A stretch of DNA of 64,000 bases, from NCBI RefSeq assembly GCF_009811555.1, contig NZ_BLIN01000002.1, positions 1,488,001-1,552,000 of the forward strand, in the 5' to 3' direction. The notes beneath the pieces are model-generated. The model saw nothing but the letters and a program-made list of their open reading frames with translations. It made no database searches and had not been told where the DNA came from. This document shows positions 47,223 to 59,125 of the stretch, in pieces. A program made the translations under genes and the position numbers. How positions within the stretch are numbered: position 1 is the first letter of the stretch; every line of letters begins with the position of its first letter. Origin of the DNA: Streptomyces caniferus. Lineage in GTDB: Bacteria > Actinomycetota > Actinomycetes > Streptomycetales > Streptomycetaceae.

Positions 47223-48338
47223 ATGGGTCTCACCAGTAAGAAAGTGCTGCTTCTTGCCGTCCTCGTTGCGGTGGCACTGTTCGTCCTCACCGTTTGGCTC
47301 TGGCCCCGCCTCTCCAAGGGGAACTGGCGTGCCGTTCTCGGCCGGGTCGGACTCCTGGTGGCGACCCAGCTTTCCCTCTTCGCGGTGATCGGCCTCTACG
47401 CCAACAATTCCTTCGGCTTCTACGCCTCCTGGGCCGACCTCTTCGGCCAGGAGCAGGAACCGGGCGTGGTCACCAACTACCAGACCGGGCCGAACGGCAC
47501 GAAGCTGCAGATGCTGGGCACCGAGCGGGTCAGCGTCCAGAACGGGTCGCGCCCGGCGGTCGGCGGCCGGATCGACAAGGTGGTGATCCGCGGCGAAAAC
47601 TCCCAGATCGCCAGCCCCGCGTTCGTCTATCTGCCCCCGCAGTACTTCCAGAAGAAATACGCGAAGCGGCAATTCCCGGCGGCCCTGGTGCTCACCGGTT
47701 ACCCCGGCACCGCCGAGGCCCTCTACAAAAAGCTGCATTTCCCGCAGACCCAGCACGAACTGCTCAAGAAGCACAAGATGCAGCCGACCGTCCTGGTGAT
47801 GATGCGTCCGACCGTGGCACCGCCGCGCGACACCGAGTGCGTGGACATACCGAACGGCCCGCAGACCGAGACCTTCTTCACCAAGGACCTGCGCGCGGAT
47901 ATCGCCGGTCACTACCGAATAGGGCGCGAGGCCAGGAGCTGGGGTGTCATCGGCGACTCCACCGGCGGCTACTGCGCGCTGAAGATGGCCATGCGCCACC
48001 CCGACGCGTACTCCTCCGCCGTCGCCCTCTCCGGCGCCTACAAGGCCCCCCTCGACGCCACGACCGGTGACCTCTTCGGCGGCAACCCGCAGCTGCAGCG
48101 CGAGAACAACCTGCTGTGGCGTCAGCGGCACCTGCCCGCCCCCGACGTGAACCTGCTGGTCACCAGCAGCAAGCAGGGCGAGGGCAATTACCACCAGACG
48201 CTGCGCTTCATCCAGCAGACGAAGTCCCCGAGCCGGATCTCGTCGATCATCCTCGACAGCGGCGGCCACAACTTCAACACCTGGCGCCGCGAGATCCCGG
48301 CCGCCCTGGAATGGCTGGGCAACCACCTGAAAGCCTGA
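47223..48338 (+). CDS. Membrane-anchored esterase (alpha/beta hydrolase)
   Basis: A 371-residue protein. Two hydrophobic segments (about 8-24 and 38-56) anchor it, and an extracytoplasmic esterase domain follows (from about 105), with the nucleophile elbow GDSTGGY, the acid region and the C-terminal DSGGHNFNTW containing the likely catalytic His. It resembles the antigen-85/esterase D-like family of actinobacteria; the substrate is unknown. ATG 47223 is chosen over an ATG 30 bp upstream because GGAAGAAAG precedes it. Confidence 0.85.
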   Translation: MGLTSKKVLLLAVLVAVALFVLTVWLWPRLSKGNWRAVLGRVGLLVATQLSLFAVIGLYANNSFGFYASWADLFGQEQEPGVVTNYQTGPNGTKLQMLGTERVSVQNGSRPAVGGRIDKVVIRGENSQIASPAFVYLPPQYFQKKYAKRQFPAALVLTGYPGTAEALYKKLHFPQTQHELLKKHKMQPTVLVMMRPTVAPPRDTECVDIPNGPQTETFFTKDLRADIAGHYRIGREARSWGVIGDSTGGYCALKMAMRHPDAYSSAVALSGAYKAPLDATTGDLFGGNPQLQRENNLLWRQRHLPAPDVNLLVTSSKQGEGNYHQTLRFIQQTKSPSRISSIILDSGGHNFNTWRREIPAALEWLGNHLKA

Positions 48339-48372
48339 CGGGCGGGTGCCCGTCCCGTAACGGCCAGGCCCG

Positions 48373-48409
48373 CGGCCGGGTCCCTCGGCAGCGTCCGGGG
48401 GCCCGGCCG
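48373..48409. terminator. Possible terminator between esterase and folE
   Basis: 8-bp perfect stem (48373-48380 CGGCCGGG with 48402-48409) extended by partial pairing, between convergent genes. Weak loop geometry; low confidence. Confidence 0.4.
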
Positions 48410-48431
48410 TCGGCGTGCCGGGCCGCGCGCC

Positions 48432-49037
48432 TCAGCGGGCGAGTATCAGGCTCATCGCCTCGGCGCGCGTGGCCGCGTCACGCAGCTGGCCGCGCACGGC
48501 CGACGTCGTCGTCTTGGCTCCCGGCTTGCGCACCCCACGCATCGTCATGCACATGTGCTCGCACTCGATGACGACGATCACGCCGCGCGGCTCCAGGATC
48601 TCCATCAGCGAGTCCGCGATCTGCGTGGTCAGGCGCTCCTGGACCTGCGGACGCCGGGCGTACACATCGACCAGCCGGGCCAGCTTGGACAGGCCGGTGA
48701 TCTTGCCGTCGGCGGACGGGATGTAGCCGACGTGCGCCACCCCGACGAAGGGGACGAGGTGGTGCTCGCAGCTGGAGACCAGCTCGATGTCCTTGACCAG
48801 CACCATTTCGTCATGGCCGAGGTCGAAGGTCGTGGTGAGCACGTCCTCCGGCTTCTGCCACAGCCCGGCGAAGATCTCCTTGTACGCCCGCGCCACCCGG
48901 GCCGGCGTCTCCAGCAGTCCTTCGCGGTCCGGATCCTCTCCCACCGCGATGAGCAGCTCGCGGACGGCGTTCTCCGCGCGCTTCTCGTCGAATGTGCCGA
49001 TCTTGCCGTCGACGGCCAGCGTCACAGGGTCGGTCAT
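48432..49037 (-). CDS. folE: GTP cyclohydrolase I
   Basis: A 201-residue FolE, first enzyme of folate synthesis, opening the GTP ring. Motifs [36 protein letters not shown] (zinc Cys and His) and RPQVQERLT are diagnostic. It lies just after ftsH on the same strand; the strong hairpin between them suggests it has its own promoter or depends on read-through. Confidence 0.97.
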   Translation of the reverse strand: MTDPVTLAVDGKIGTFDEKRAENAVRELLIAVGEDPDREGLLETPARVARAYKEIFAGLWQKPEDVLTTTFDLGHDEMVLVKDIELVSSCEHHLVPFVGVAHVGYIPSADGKITGLSKLARLVDVYARRPQVQERLTTQIADSLMEILEPRGVIVVIECEHMCMTMRGVRKPGAKTTTSAVRGQLRDAATRAEAMSLILAR

Positions 49038-49087
49038 GTGGTGCCTCGTTCCTTCTGCGCCCGCTCGAAATCGCGGTGGAATCGCGA

Positions 49088-49130
49088 AAATGCCGCGCCC
49101 CCCAGGCTAAACCTGGGGGGCGCGGCATTT
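49088..49130 (-). terminator. Strong terminator after ftsH
   Basis: Perfect 19-bp stem (49088-49106 with 49112-49130) and a 5-nt loop, with TTTT following the stem on the minus strand. It lies 26 nt past the ftsH stop. Confidence 0.88.
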
Positions 49131-49155
49131 ATTCCGGGGCCCGAAGGCCTCGGGA

Positions 49156-51168
<2,013 letters not shown>

Positions 51169-51451
51169 CCATACGGAGCCGTTTGAGGCCCCGTCCCTCC
51201 TGCCACAGTGAGGCACAACGCCCTGGGGAGGGCTGGTCGTGCGTACGGTGTATTACTGGCCCGAAAAAGAACTGCCTTCGGACGGTACCCCAGCATTGTC
51301 ACCCGGCGCCTGCGCCGACGGTGAACACGAAGCCGAGGATTCCGTTCTCCCTGCTCCAACGGCGGGCGGCCCCGAAGGGTTCCCGCCGTCCCACGGCAGC
51401 CGTTCCGGGCCGCGTCCGGCCACGTCGGCCGGACGGGCACGGGGAGCGCCC

Positions 51452-52015
51452 TCAGCCGCCGTAGACGTGCGGCGCGAGAGTACCGACGAACGGCAGGTTG
51501 CGGTACTTCTCCGCGAAATCGAGGCCGTAACCGACCACGAATTCGTTGGGAATGTCGAAGCCGATCCACTTCACCTCGATGGCGACCTTCGCCGCGTCCG
51601 GCTTGCGCAGGAGCGTGCAGACCTCCAGCGAGGCCGGCTCGCGCGAGCCGAGGTTCGACAGCAGCCACGACAGCGTCAGACCGGAGTCGATGATGTCCTC
51701 GACGATCAGGACGTGCTTGCCCTTGATGTCGGTGTCGAGGTCCTTGAGGATGCGGACCACGCCGGAGGACTGGGTGCCCGCGCCGTACGACGACACGGCC
51801 ATCCAGTCCATCGTGACGGGGGTGGACAGCGCGCGCGCCAGGTCCGCCATGACCATCACGGCGCCCTTGAGGACGCCGACGATGAGCAGGTCCTTGCCCG
51901 CGTACTCCGCGTCGATCTTCGCCGCCAGCTCAGCCAGCTTGGCGTCGATCTCTTCCTTGCTGATGAGTACCGACTGAAGGTCGGAACCCATGTCCTTGTC
52001 GTCCACCCGTGCCAC
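51452..52015 (-). CDS. hpt: Hypoxanthine phosphoribosyltransferase
   Basis: A 187-residue purine salvage enzyme making IMP and GMP from the bases. The PRPP loop [17 protein letters not shown], the YSGAGTQ-like [12 protein letters not shown] and [20 protein letters not shown] are diagnostic. GTG start; the Met nine codons in could also serve. It follows tilS on the same strand by 62 bp and precedes ftsH, the conserved order in this phylum. Confidence 0.95.
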   Translation of the reverse strand: MARVDDKDMGSDLQSVLISKEEIDAKLAELAAKIDAEYAGKDLLIVGVLKGAVMVMADLARALSTPVTMDWMAVSSYGAGTQSSGVVRILKDLDTDIKGKHVLIVEDIIDSGLTLSWLLSNLGSREPASLEVCTLLRKPDAAKVAIEVKWIGFDIPNEFVVGYGLDFAEKYRNLPFVGTLAPHVYGG

Positions 52016-52077
52016 TCTCGCTCTGTTCGGTGTTCGCGTCAGTCGTGAGACTTCGGATGCGGGGCAGCGTCTGCGGC

Positions 52078-53085
52078 TCAGCCCTGCCGAATCACCAGTC
52101 TGCCACCCTGCCGTCGCACACCCACTCGCCCGGGGAGGTTGATGGCCCCCTGGCCCCGCCAGGCCGTGATCAGCCGGTCGACTTCCTCGATGTGGCGGGC
52201 GAAGAGCGAACCGGCCGGTGACCCGGCGCCGATGACGGCCCGGCGCAGCACCCGGCGGCGTACGGCGGGGGGCAGGGCGAACAGGGCGGCGATGTCGAGG
52301 GTGCCGGTGTCGTCGAGGACCGTGCCCTCCGCGTCGGCGGCCCAGGCGTCCAGGGCGTCGGCGTCGTCGCGGGAGAGCTGGGCGGTACGGGCCAGGGCCT
52401 CGACGACGCCCTTGCCGAGCGCTTTCTCCAGTGCGGGCAGGCCTTCGTGGCGGAGCCGTGAGCGGGTGTAGGCGGGGTCGGCGTTGTGCGGGTCGTCCCA
52501 GACGGGCAGCGCCTGGATCAGGCAGGCCTTGCGGGCGGTCTGGCGGTCCACGTCGAGGAAGGGCCGGCGGTAGCGGCCGCCCGTGCCGCTGGTCGCGGCC
52601 ATCCCGGAGAGCGAACGGGTCCCGGAGCCGCGGGCGAGACCGAGCAGCACCGTTTCCGCCTGATCGTCGCGGGTGTGGCCGAGGAGGACGGCGGCGGCGC
52701 CGTGGCGCTCGGCGGTGGCGTCCAGAGCGGCGTAGCGGGCGTCACGGGCGGCGGCTTCCGGCCCGCCCTCGCGGCCCACTCGGACGGCGACGACCTCGAC
52801 GGGGTCCAGCCGCAGGGCCCGCAGCCGCAGGGCGACCTCGGCGGCGCGGAGGTCCGAGCCCTCCTGGAGGCCGTGGTCGATGGTGACGCCCCCGGCGCGG
52901 ACGCCGAGCTTGGGGGCCTCGAAGGCGAGAGCGGAGGCGAGCGCCATCGAATCGGCGCCGCCGGAGCAGGCGACGAGCACGAGCGGGGGCTCGTGCCGGT
53001 CCTGCGCGCAGTGATGGGTGAGGACGTCGTGGAGTACGCGGCGGACCGCCAGGCGTATCGCGGCGACCGCTGGATGGGGACCCAT
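52078..53085 (-). CDS. tilS: tRNA(Ile)-lysidine synthase
   Basis: A 335-residue TilS that adds lysine to C34 of the AUA-reading isoleucine tRNA. The PP-loop [20 protein letters not shown], then HGLQEGSD and [20 protein letters not shown], are diagnostic. The C-terminal region is shorter than in E. coli, as is usual in actinobacteria. ATG 53085 is chosen over an upstream TTG. Confidence 0.95.
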   Translation of the reverse strand: MGPHPAVAAIRLAVRRVLHDVLTHHCAQDRHEPPLVLVACSGGADSMALASALAFEAPKLGVRAGGVTIDHGLQEGSDLRAAEVALRLRALRLDPVEVVAVRVGREGGPEAAARDARYAALDATAERHGAAAVLLGHTRDDQAETVLLGLARGSGTRSLSGMAATSGTGGRYRRPFLDVDRQTARKACLIQALPVWDDPHNADPAYTRSRLRHEGLPALEKALGKGVVEALARTAQLSRDDADALDAWAADAEGTVLDDTGTLDIAALFALPPAVRRRVLRRAVIGAGSPAGSLFARHIEEVDRLITAWRGQGAINLPGRVGVRRQGGRLVIRQG

Positions 53086-53278
53086 GTCCGTTTCCAATCG
53101 TTCAGCTGGGGAGCCTCGAGCCGGTGAGGGCAATCTTCGTCACACAGAGTGCCTAGATGGTGACAGAGGCGAGCGGTTCCCCGAGCATTGCACGCCTATC
53201 CATCCGTAACGGTCCCTCAGACGGGTGATTGAAGGGGCGCGCTACTGCCACCCGGCGTGCCCAGCTCACGCCGTTCGC

Positions 53279-54427
53279 TTACGGTGCCCCGTCCGCTTTG
53301 CGGTGCACCCGCGCGATCCAGTCCGCCGGTTTGGCGATCTCCTGTTTGGTCGGGAGGGTGTTCGGCGAGGTCCACACGCGGTTGAAGCCGTCCATGCCGA
53401 CCTCCTCGACGACCGCGCTGACGAACCGCTCGCCGTCGCGGTACTGCCGCAGCTTGGCGTCCAGGCCGAGCAGCTTGCGCAGCGCCTGGTCCAGCCGCCC
53501 GGCCCCACTGGCCCGGCGCTTCTGGAACTTCTCGCGGATCTCGGCGACGGACGGCACGACGTCGGGTCCCACGCCGTCCATCACGTAGTCGGCGTGGCCC
53601 TCCAGCAGGGACATCACCGCGGTCAGCCGGCCGAGGATCTCGCGCTGGGCGGGCGTCTGGACGAGGTCGACGAGGGAGCGGCCGCCGTCCTCGTCGCCCT
53701 CCTCGCCCTCGGGCTTGGCGCCGGCCAGCGACTGGGCGGCCTCGCGCAGCCGCTCCAGGAGGGCGCCCGGGTCGATGTCCGTCTCACCGAGGAACGCCTG
53801 GATCTCGCCCTCGATGTGGTCCCGCAGCCACGGGACGGCGGTGAACTGGGTGCGGTGGGTCTCCTCATGGAGGCACACCCACAGCCGGAAGTCGTGCGGT
53901 TCCACCTCGAGCTCGCGCTCGACGTGCACGATGTTCGGCGCGACGAGCAGCAGCCGCCCGCCCTGTGCCGCGGCCGGCAGGTCCCGGGAGGCCGGTGCGA
54001 AGGTCTCGTACTGGCCCAGGACCCGCGAGGCCAGGAACGACAGCAGCATGCCCAGCTCCACGCCGGTGACCTTGCCGCCCACCGCGCCGAGGACCGCGCC
54101 GCCGGGGACCGTCGAGCGGCGGTCCTCCATCTTGGCCAGCAGCGGCTTGAGCACGGCCCGGAAGCCGGCGACGTTCGCCTTGATCCAGCCGGGCCGGTCC
54201 ACGACGAGGACCGGCGTGTCGTGCGGCTCGTCGCCCGTCGCGTCGGACTGTGCCATCCGCGTGAAGGCACGGACGTGTGCCTCGGAGGACTTGGCGTGCT
54301 TGCGCAGCTCGGCGACGATCGCGCGCGCCTCGTCCCGGCTCACCTCTGGGCCCGGCCGAACGAACCGGGTCGCGGTCGCGACCGCGAGATTCCAGTCGAC
54401 CATCTCGGTTCCACCGATGCTCGTCAT
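53279..54427 (-). CDS. Zincin-like protein (HEETH), F420-locus type
   Basis: A 382-residue protein of the DUF2342 zinc-metallopeptidase-like family, labelled in some genomes as coenzyme F420 biosynthesis-associated. It has WVCLHEETHRTQFTAVPWLR with the HExxH zinc motif and a later EGHADYVMDGVG that can supply the third ligand. Otherwise helical. It stands in the conserved slot between dacB and tilS. Substrate unknown. ATG 54427 is chosen; the frame continues upstream only through intergenic repeats. Confidence 0.85.
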   Translation of the reverse strand: MTSIGGTEMVDWNLAVATATRFVRPGPEVSRDEARAIVAELRKHAKSSEAHVRAFTRMAQSDATGDEPHDTPVLVVDRPGWIKANVAGFRAVLKPLLAKMEDRRSTVPGGAVLGAVGGKVTGVELGMLLSFLASRVLGQYETFAPASRDLPAAAQGGRLLLVAPNIVHVERELEVEPHDFRLWVCLHEETHRTQFTAVPWLRDHIEGEIQAFLGETDIDPGALLERLREAAQSLAGAKPEGEEGDEDGGRSLVDLVQTPAQREILGRLTAVMSLLEGHADYVMDGVGPDVVPSVAEIREKFQKRRASGAGRLDQALRKLLGLDAKLRQYRDGERFVSAVVEEVGMDGFNRVWTSPNTLPTKQEIAKPADWIARVHRKADGAP

Positions 54428-54479
54428 GAGTTCACCGTACGTGGGCGGTCCGCCAGGGGGTAGCCGACCACGAATTTGG

Positions 54480-54825
54480 CTTTGCCTGCGTTTTTCGGGT
54501 TTCTCGCCGTTGTTGTTGCTCGCCGTTGCGCCTGGCGGCGGGCGGGGTCCGCTGCGCTTGGCTCTGGCCCACGTTGTCGGCTTTCTCGCCGTTGTTGTTG
54601 CTCGCCGTTGCGCCTGGCGGCGGGCGGGGTCCGCTGCGCTTGGCTCTGGCCCACGTTGTCGGCTTTCTCGCCGTTGTTGTTGCTCGCCGTTGCGCCTGGC
54701 GGCGGGCGGGGTCCGCTGCGCGGGGCCGTGGGTGCGGTGACGGGCCTGCGGGGCAGGGGTGTGGGACTGCTTCGCTTTACGTCCCACACCCCTGCCCCTC
54801 CGGCCCGTCACCTCCCGTGGGGGAG
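54480..54825 (+). repeat. Intergenic hairpin repeat, copy C
   Basis: Third copy of the element seen near 2.7-3.3 kb. The hairpin arms 54737-54766 and 54782-54811 match at 28 of 30 positions around the invariant loop CTGCTTCGCTTTACG, and the end CCTCCCGTGGG is conserved. The part before the hairpin is expanded by an 82-bp tandem repeat. It lies between dacB and the zincin gene, with the hairpin 37 nt past the dacB stop. Confidence 0.85.
54500..54727. repeat. 82-bp tandem repeat inside copy C
   Basis: Units start at 54500, 54582 and 54664 (TTTCTCGCCGTTGTTGTTGC); the first two appear identical and the third breaks off at about 64 bp. The unit corresponds to the element segment between its left end and the hairpin. 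Near-identity of the units suggests recent expansion. Confidence 0.85.
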
Positions 54826-54847
54826 TTGGGGGGAGGCCGGTGGGGGC

Positions 54848-56443
54848 TCAGCGGCAGCCGCAGTTGGCCACTGCTGAGGCGAGTTTGTCGAGGGCGTTCT
54901 GGGCGCCCTGGGGGTCGGTGGTGCCGGTGGTCATGAAGGAGAAGACGAGGAGGCGGCCGTCGGCGTCGACGACCGTGCCGGCCAGGGTGTTCACGCCGGT
55001 GAGGGTGCCGGTCTTGGCGCGTACGGCGCCGGCTCCGGCGCTCTGGCCCCGGTAGCGGTTGCTGAGGGTGCCGGTGAAGGCGGCGACCGGGAGGCCGGTG
55101 ACGACGGGGCGCAGGGCGGGCAGGTCGGGCGACGAGGCCTGCAGCAGGAGGTGGGAGAGCAGCGCGGCGGTGACCTTGTCGTCGCGGTCCAGGCCGCTGC
55201 CGTCCTCGAACACGGCGCCGGTCAGGGGCAGGTGCTGCCGTGCGAGGGCGGCGTGTACGGCCTTTCCGGCGCCGGCGAAGCTGGCCGGCTGCCGGGCCGC
55301 GAGGGCGGTCTGGCGGGCCAGGGCCTCGGCGATGTCGTTGTCGCTGTAGGTCAGCATCCGCTCGACGAGCGCGGAGAGCGGCAGGGAGCGGACGGTGGCG
55401 ATCCGTTCGGGCTTCTTGGGGGCCTTGGCGCCGGCGGGCCCGCCGTCGACGGTGATGCCGCGCTCGTGGAGCAGCCCGGCGAAGGTGCGGGCCGCGGCGC
55501 GGGCCGGGTCGGTGTCGCGGGGGGCGGTGCCGTGATCGGAGTCGTCGAGGCGCGCCTCGTCGGTCATCAGGGCGGCGACGGGGGCGATGTTCTCGTTCGG
55601 GCCGATGGGGTGCTCGGCGGGGCCCGCGTACGCGCTGGTGTCGTAGCCCAGGCCGACCTTGGTGAGGTGGCGCTTCTTGAGGGCGCGGGCGGTGGCGTCG
55701 GCGAGGGTGCGCAGGTTCGCGGGCTGTTCCTCGGCGCCGGGCTGTGGGGCGCGGGCGGTGAGGGTGGGGTCGCCGCCGCCGACCAGGACGATGCGGTTCT
55801 TGCCGCCCATGACGACGGTGGTGTCGATGCGGTGGTCGGGGCCGAGCGCGGAGAGCGCGGCGACGGCGGTGGCGAGCTTGACGGTGGAGGCGGGGGTGGC
55901 GGCCTTGCCCTGGCTCTCGCCGAAGACCTCGCGGCCCGCGGCGACATCCAGGACGGAGGCGGTGCGCAGCGGGCCGAGCGCGGGGTCCTTCAGGAGCGGG
56001 GCGAGGGCGTCGGCCAGCCCGGCGTCGGTGGGCACCGGGGCCGCGCCCCGGCCCGCGGAACCGGGCGCGGCAGCGCCGAGCGCGGGCAGTACGGGCGGGG
56101 CGCTGGGGGCCGGGCCGGGGTCGGTGGCGTGATGCTCACCACTGGCACCGTCCATCGAGCCCGCCTCCGTGCGCTCGGCCGTACGCTGACCCGAGTCCCA
56201 CGGCCCGGCCGCCGCCACAGCGGCGAGCGCGACCGCCAGGCCGGTGGCTGCGGAGACCGCCGTCAGCCGCCAGGTCTGCTGGGTATGGCGCGGTGCGGCC
56301 TGCCAGGCCTGCCGCGCGGCATCGACCGCACTGCGCGCCCCCTCGAGCGCCGTCTGCGCCGACCGGACCGCCGCGCGCGTCGCCGCCCGCGCGGACCGTT
56401 CCGCCGACTGCCATCTGACCTGCCACTTTCCGGTCTCCGGCAC
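54848..56443 (-). CDS. dacB: D-Ala-D-Ala carboxypeptidase/endopeptidase (PBP4)
   Basis: A 531-residue PBP4-type enzyme trimming peptidoglycan peptides outside the membrane. An unusual 65-residue Ala/Arg/Gln-rich cytoplasmic N-terminus precedes one membrane anchor (about 78-97), then a Pro/Ala-rich linker. Active-site motifs are STVK (near residue 205), SDN in [12 protein letters not shown] and KTG in [13 protein letters not shown] 56443 is chosen with AAAGGGG upstream; another GTG lies 45 bp earlier. Divergent from ppa. Confidence 0.92.
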   Translation of the reverse strand: MPETGKWQVRWQSAERSARAATRAAVRSAQTALEGARSAVDAARQAWQAAPRHTQQTWRLTAVSAATGLAVALAAVAAAGPWDSGQRTAERTEAGSMDGASGEHHATDPGPAPSAPPVLPALGAAAPGSAGRGAAPVPTDAGLADALAPLLKDPALGPLRTASVLDVAAGREVFGESQGKAATPASTVKLATAVAALSALGPDHRIDTTVVMGGKNRIVLVGGGDPTLTARAPQPGAEEQPANLRTLADATARALKKRHLTKVGLGYDTSAYAGPAEHPIGPNENIAPVAALMTDEARLDDSDHGTAPRDTDPARAAARTFAGLLHERGITVDGGPAGAKAPKKPERIATVRSLPLSALVERMLTYSDNDIAEALARQTALAARQPASFAGAGKAVHAALARQHLPLTGAVFEDGSGLDRDDKVTAALLSHLLLQASSPDLPALRPVVTGLPVAAFTGTLSNRYRGQSAGAGAVRAKTGTLTGVNTLAGTVVDADGRLLVFSFMTTGTTDPQGAQNALDKLASAVANCGCR

Positions 56444-56529
56444 TTCGGACCAGCCCCTTTCGCCACCACACACCTGCGTGGGGGACACTTAATCACCAGA
56501 CGTATGTGTTGATCATGGAGGAGCCACCC

Positions 56530-57024
56530 GTGGAGTTCGACGTCACCATCGAGATCCCGAAGGGTTCGCGGAACAAGTACGAGGTGGACCACGAGACCGG
56601 TCGGATCCGCCTGGACCGTCGACTCTTCACCTCGACCAGCTACCCGGCCGACTACGGCTTTGTCGAGAACACCCTGGGCGAGGACGGCGACCCGCTGGAC
56701 GCCCTGGTCATCCTGGATGAGCCGACCTTCCCCGGCTGCCTCATCAAGTGCCGCGCCATCGGCATGTTCCGGATGACGGACGAGGCCGGCGGCGACGACA
56801 AGCTGCTGTGCGTGCCGGCGTCCGACCCGCGTGTGGAGCACCTGCGGGACATCCACCACGTGTCGGAGTTCGACCGCCTGGAGATCCAGCACTTCTTCGA
56901 GGTCTACAAGGACCTGGAGCCCGGCAAGTCCGTCGAGGGCGCCAACTGGGTCGGCCGCACCGAGGCCGAGGCCGAGATCGAGGCCTCGTACAAGCGCCTC
57001 GAGGCGCAGGGCGGCAAGCACTGA
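56530..57024 (+). CDS. ppa: Inorganic pyrophosphatase
   Basis: A 164-residue family I enzyme hydrolysing pyrophosphate with Mg ions. Signatures: [37 protein letters not shown] and [13 protein letters not shown], which include the metal-binding Asp residues. GTG 56530 is chosen with GGAGGAG upstream, giving the normal family length. Confidence 0.97.
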   Translation: MEFDVTIEIPKGSRNKYEVDHETGRIRLDRRLFTSTSYPADYGFVENTLGEDGDPLDALVILDEPTFPGCLIKCRAIGMFRMTDEAGGDDKLLCVPASDPRVEHLRDIHHVSEFDRLEIQHFFEVYKDLEPGKSVEGANWVGRTEAEAEIEASYKRLEAQGGKH

Positions 57025-57100
57025 CGAAGCCGTGACGTCCCGGTGTGCGGCGGGGTCTTCCTGACCGTCGCGCACCGGGATCCGCGCGCTGATTTTCGTA

Positions 57101-57141
57101 CGCGAACGGGCGGCACCCGGTTGGGTTGCCGCCCGTTCGCG
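57101..57141. terminator. Bidirectional terminator after ppa
   Basis: Perfect 15-bp stem (57101-57115 with 57127-57141) and an 11-nt loop, between the convergent ppa and exporter genes. Confidence 0.8.
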
Positions 57142-57220
57142 TGTCGGGGGCCGGTCGCGGGACGCCGGCCGGCGCCGGGCAGGTCCGGGCCCGGCGGCGT
57201 TCCCGGGCCCGGCGGACCGC

Positions 57221-58960
57221 CTAGAAGCCGCGGGTGCGCTTGGCGGCGCGGCGGCCGGTGCCGGGCTCCTCGACACCGGGTGCGCGCAGGAAGAGCCGGG
57301 CGACCTCGGCGCCGAGGTTGACCCCCACTGCGATGGCCAGCGCCAGCGAAGCGGCCTGGACCAGGGACGTCAGGCCCTGCGGCAGGTGCCCCTGGGCGAA
57401 GTTGAGCAGGCCGAAGTACGTGGCGCTACCGGGCAGCAGCGGGCCGATGGCCGCGGTGACGTACGGCAGCGCGGACGCATAGCGGTAGCGGGAGAGCAAC
57501 TGGCCGAAGAGGCCGACCAGTCCGGCCGCGATGGCGGTGGCGGGCACGGCGTTTATCCCGGCGACGTAGGTGAGCGCGCCGTACACCACCCAGGCGACGC
57601 CGCCGTTCAGGGTCGCAAACGCCACGGTGTGACGTTCCTGCTGGAGCAGCACGCAGAACGCCAGTGCCAGCAGCATCGCCGCGACCGTCTGCACCAGCGG
57701 CTCGTTGTAGTCCCCCAGCGACTCCTCGGGGTTGAGCCGCCGCAGGCCCGGGTTCAGCTGAAGGCCGATGTAGAGCACGCTGAGCACGCCGACGACGATG
57801 CCGACGATGAGGTAGCCGACCTCCAGCAGACGGGCGGCGGCGGTGATGTAGTAGCCGGTCAGCCCGTCGTGGACGCCGGCGACCAGGGCCCGCCCCGGGA
57901 TCAGCGCGAACAGTCCACCGGTGATCACCGCGGACGCCTGCACATTGAGGTGGGCGAGACCGAAGGCGACACCCACCGCCGCGGGCGGCATCGCCGCGAC
58001 CACGAACTGGTAGAACTCCGGCAGCCCGCGCCCGGACGCGAGCCAGGCCAGCCGGTCGCCGAGCATCGAGCCCACCGCGGCCGCGACGAACACCAGCATG
58101 GTGCCGCCGACCAGCATGGAGGCCGCACCGGACAGCAGCCCGGAGGCCACCGTCAGCGCCCAGCTCGGGTACGGGTGGCGGTTACGGCGGATCTCGGCGA
58201 GGCCGCGGTAGGCCTCTTCGAGGGTGATGTCCTCGGAGGCGATGTCGTCGACGAGCCGGAAGACCGCGGACAGCCGGTTGTAGTCGACGCCGCGGCGCCG
58301 GACCGTACGGCTGGCGGTGACCGGGTCGTCGACCAGCGACGGCTGGTAGGAGATCGACAGCAGGGTGAAGGTGACGGTCGGCTCGACGCGCTCCAGCCCG
58401 TAGGCGTGCGCCACACCGAACATCGCGGCCTCGACGTCCTCGGCGCCCTCGCCGCCGGCGAGCAGGATCTCCCCGATACGCAGCGTCAGGTCGAGCACGC
58501 GGGGCACGGCCGGGCCGGTCTCGTCGTCGGGCCGCTCGGCGCGTTCGGGGACCGGCCGCTCCCCCACCGGCATCCGGAGCATGGTGCGCATCCGGTCCTG
58601 CCAGGGCGCCTCCTTGGTGAGGCGGACGGCGGGGATGCCGTGCGGCGGGGTGAAGGCGTAGCTCAGCGCGGTGGAGCCGGCGGGCATCGGGGTCTGGCCG
58701 GTGGTGCCGCTGGGCGGCGTGAAGGCCGAGCCCTCCTGCTCGGCCGGGGTCTCCGGGCGCATCCCCGAGGGCAGCGCGAACTCGGAGGTGGGGTGCTCGT
58801 CCTCGGGCAGCGGCGGGTAGGGCACGCCCAGCGGCGGGGTGAAGGCACTGTGGGCCTCGTCCGGCTGGGGCTTGCGCTCCTCGGAACCGCTCTGGTCCGA
58901 GGATCCGCTGCTGCCGATGCCGCTCGTGCCGCGCTGGCCGCGGTGTGGGTCCGACGCCAC
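57221..58960 (-). CDS. ThrE-like threonine/serine exporter
   Basis: A 579-residue protein. The N-terminal 120 residues are disordered and carry three copies of an AFTPPxG motif. A ThrE domain follows: LDLTLRIGEILLAGGEGAED, FTLLSISY and VRRRGVDYNRL mark the cytoplasmic part, then about ten membrane helices. The Corynebacterium ThrE exports threonine and serine. GTG start. Confidence 0.88.
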   Translation of the reverse strand: MASDPHRGQRGTSGIGSSGSSDQSGSEERKPQPDEAHSAFTPPLGVPYPPLPEDEHPTSEFALPSGMRPETPAEQEGSAFTPPSGTTGQTPMPAGSTALSYAFTPPHGIPAVRLTKEAPWQDRMRTMLRMPVGERPVPERAERPDDETGPAVPRVLDLTLRIGEILLAGGEGAEDVEAAMFGVAHAYGLERVEPTVTFTLLSISYQPSLVDDPVTASRTVRRRGVDYNRLSAVFRLVDDIASEDITLEEAYRGLAEIRRNRHPYPSWALTVASGLLSGAASMLVGGTMLVFVAAAVGSMLGDRLAWLASGRGLPEFYQFVVAAMPPAAVGVAFGLAHLNVQASAVITGGLFALIPGRALVAGVHDGLTGYYITAAARLLEVGYLIVGIVVGVLSVLYIGLQLNPGLRRLNPEESLGDYNEPLVQTVAAMLLALAFCVLLQQERHTVAFATLNGGVAWVVYGALTYVAGINAVPATAIAAGLVGLFGQLLSRYRYASALPYVTAAIGPLLPGSATYFGLLNFAQGHLPQGLTSLVQAASLALAIAVGVNLGAEVARLFLRAPGVEEPGTGRRAAKRTRGF

Positions 58961-59125
58961 GGGTCTTCGCTCTCCTTGTAAGCCTCCTGACGGATGACAA
59001 GGACACGATGCCTGATGGGGGCGGGAGGCGCGTGCTCGGGGGCGTCGTTTTCGGCCCGACGCTTCCCGTGGCGGATGAGGAAAGAGGTGGTGGGGGGCAG
59101 TTGGCCGGGTGGCGCTCGGTAGGTG

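Noticed and set aside
53279..54811. 510-residue version of the zincin with a long N-terminus
   Set aside because: The extra 128 residues translate the hairpin element and its 82-bp repeats; the family start is at 54427.
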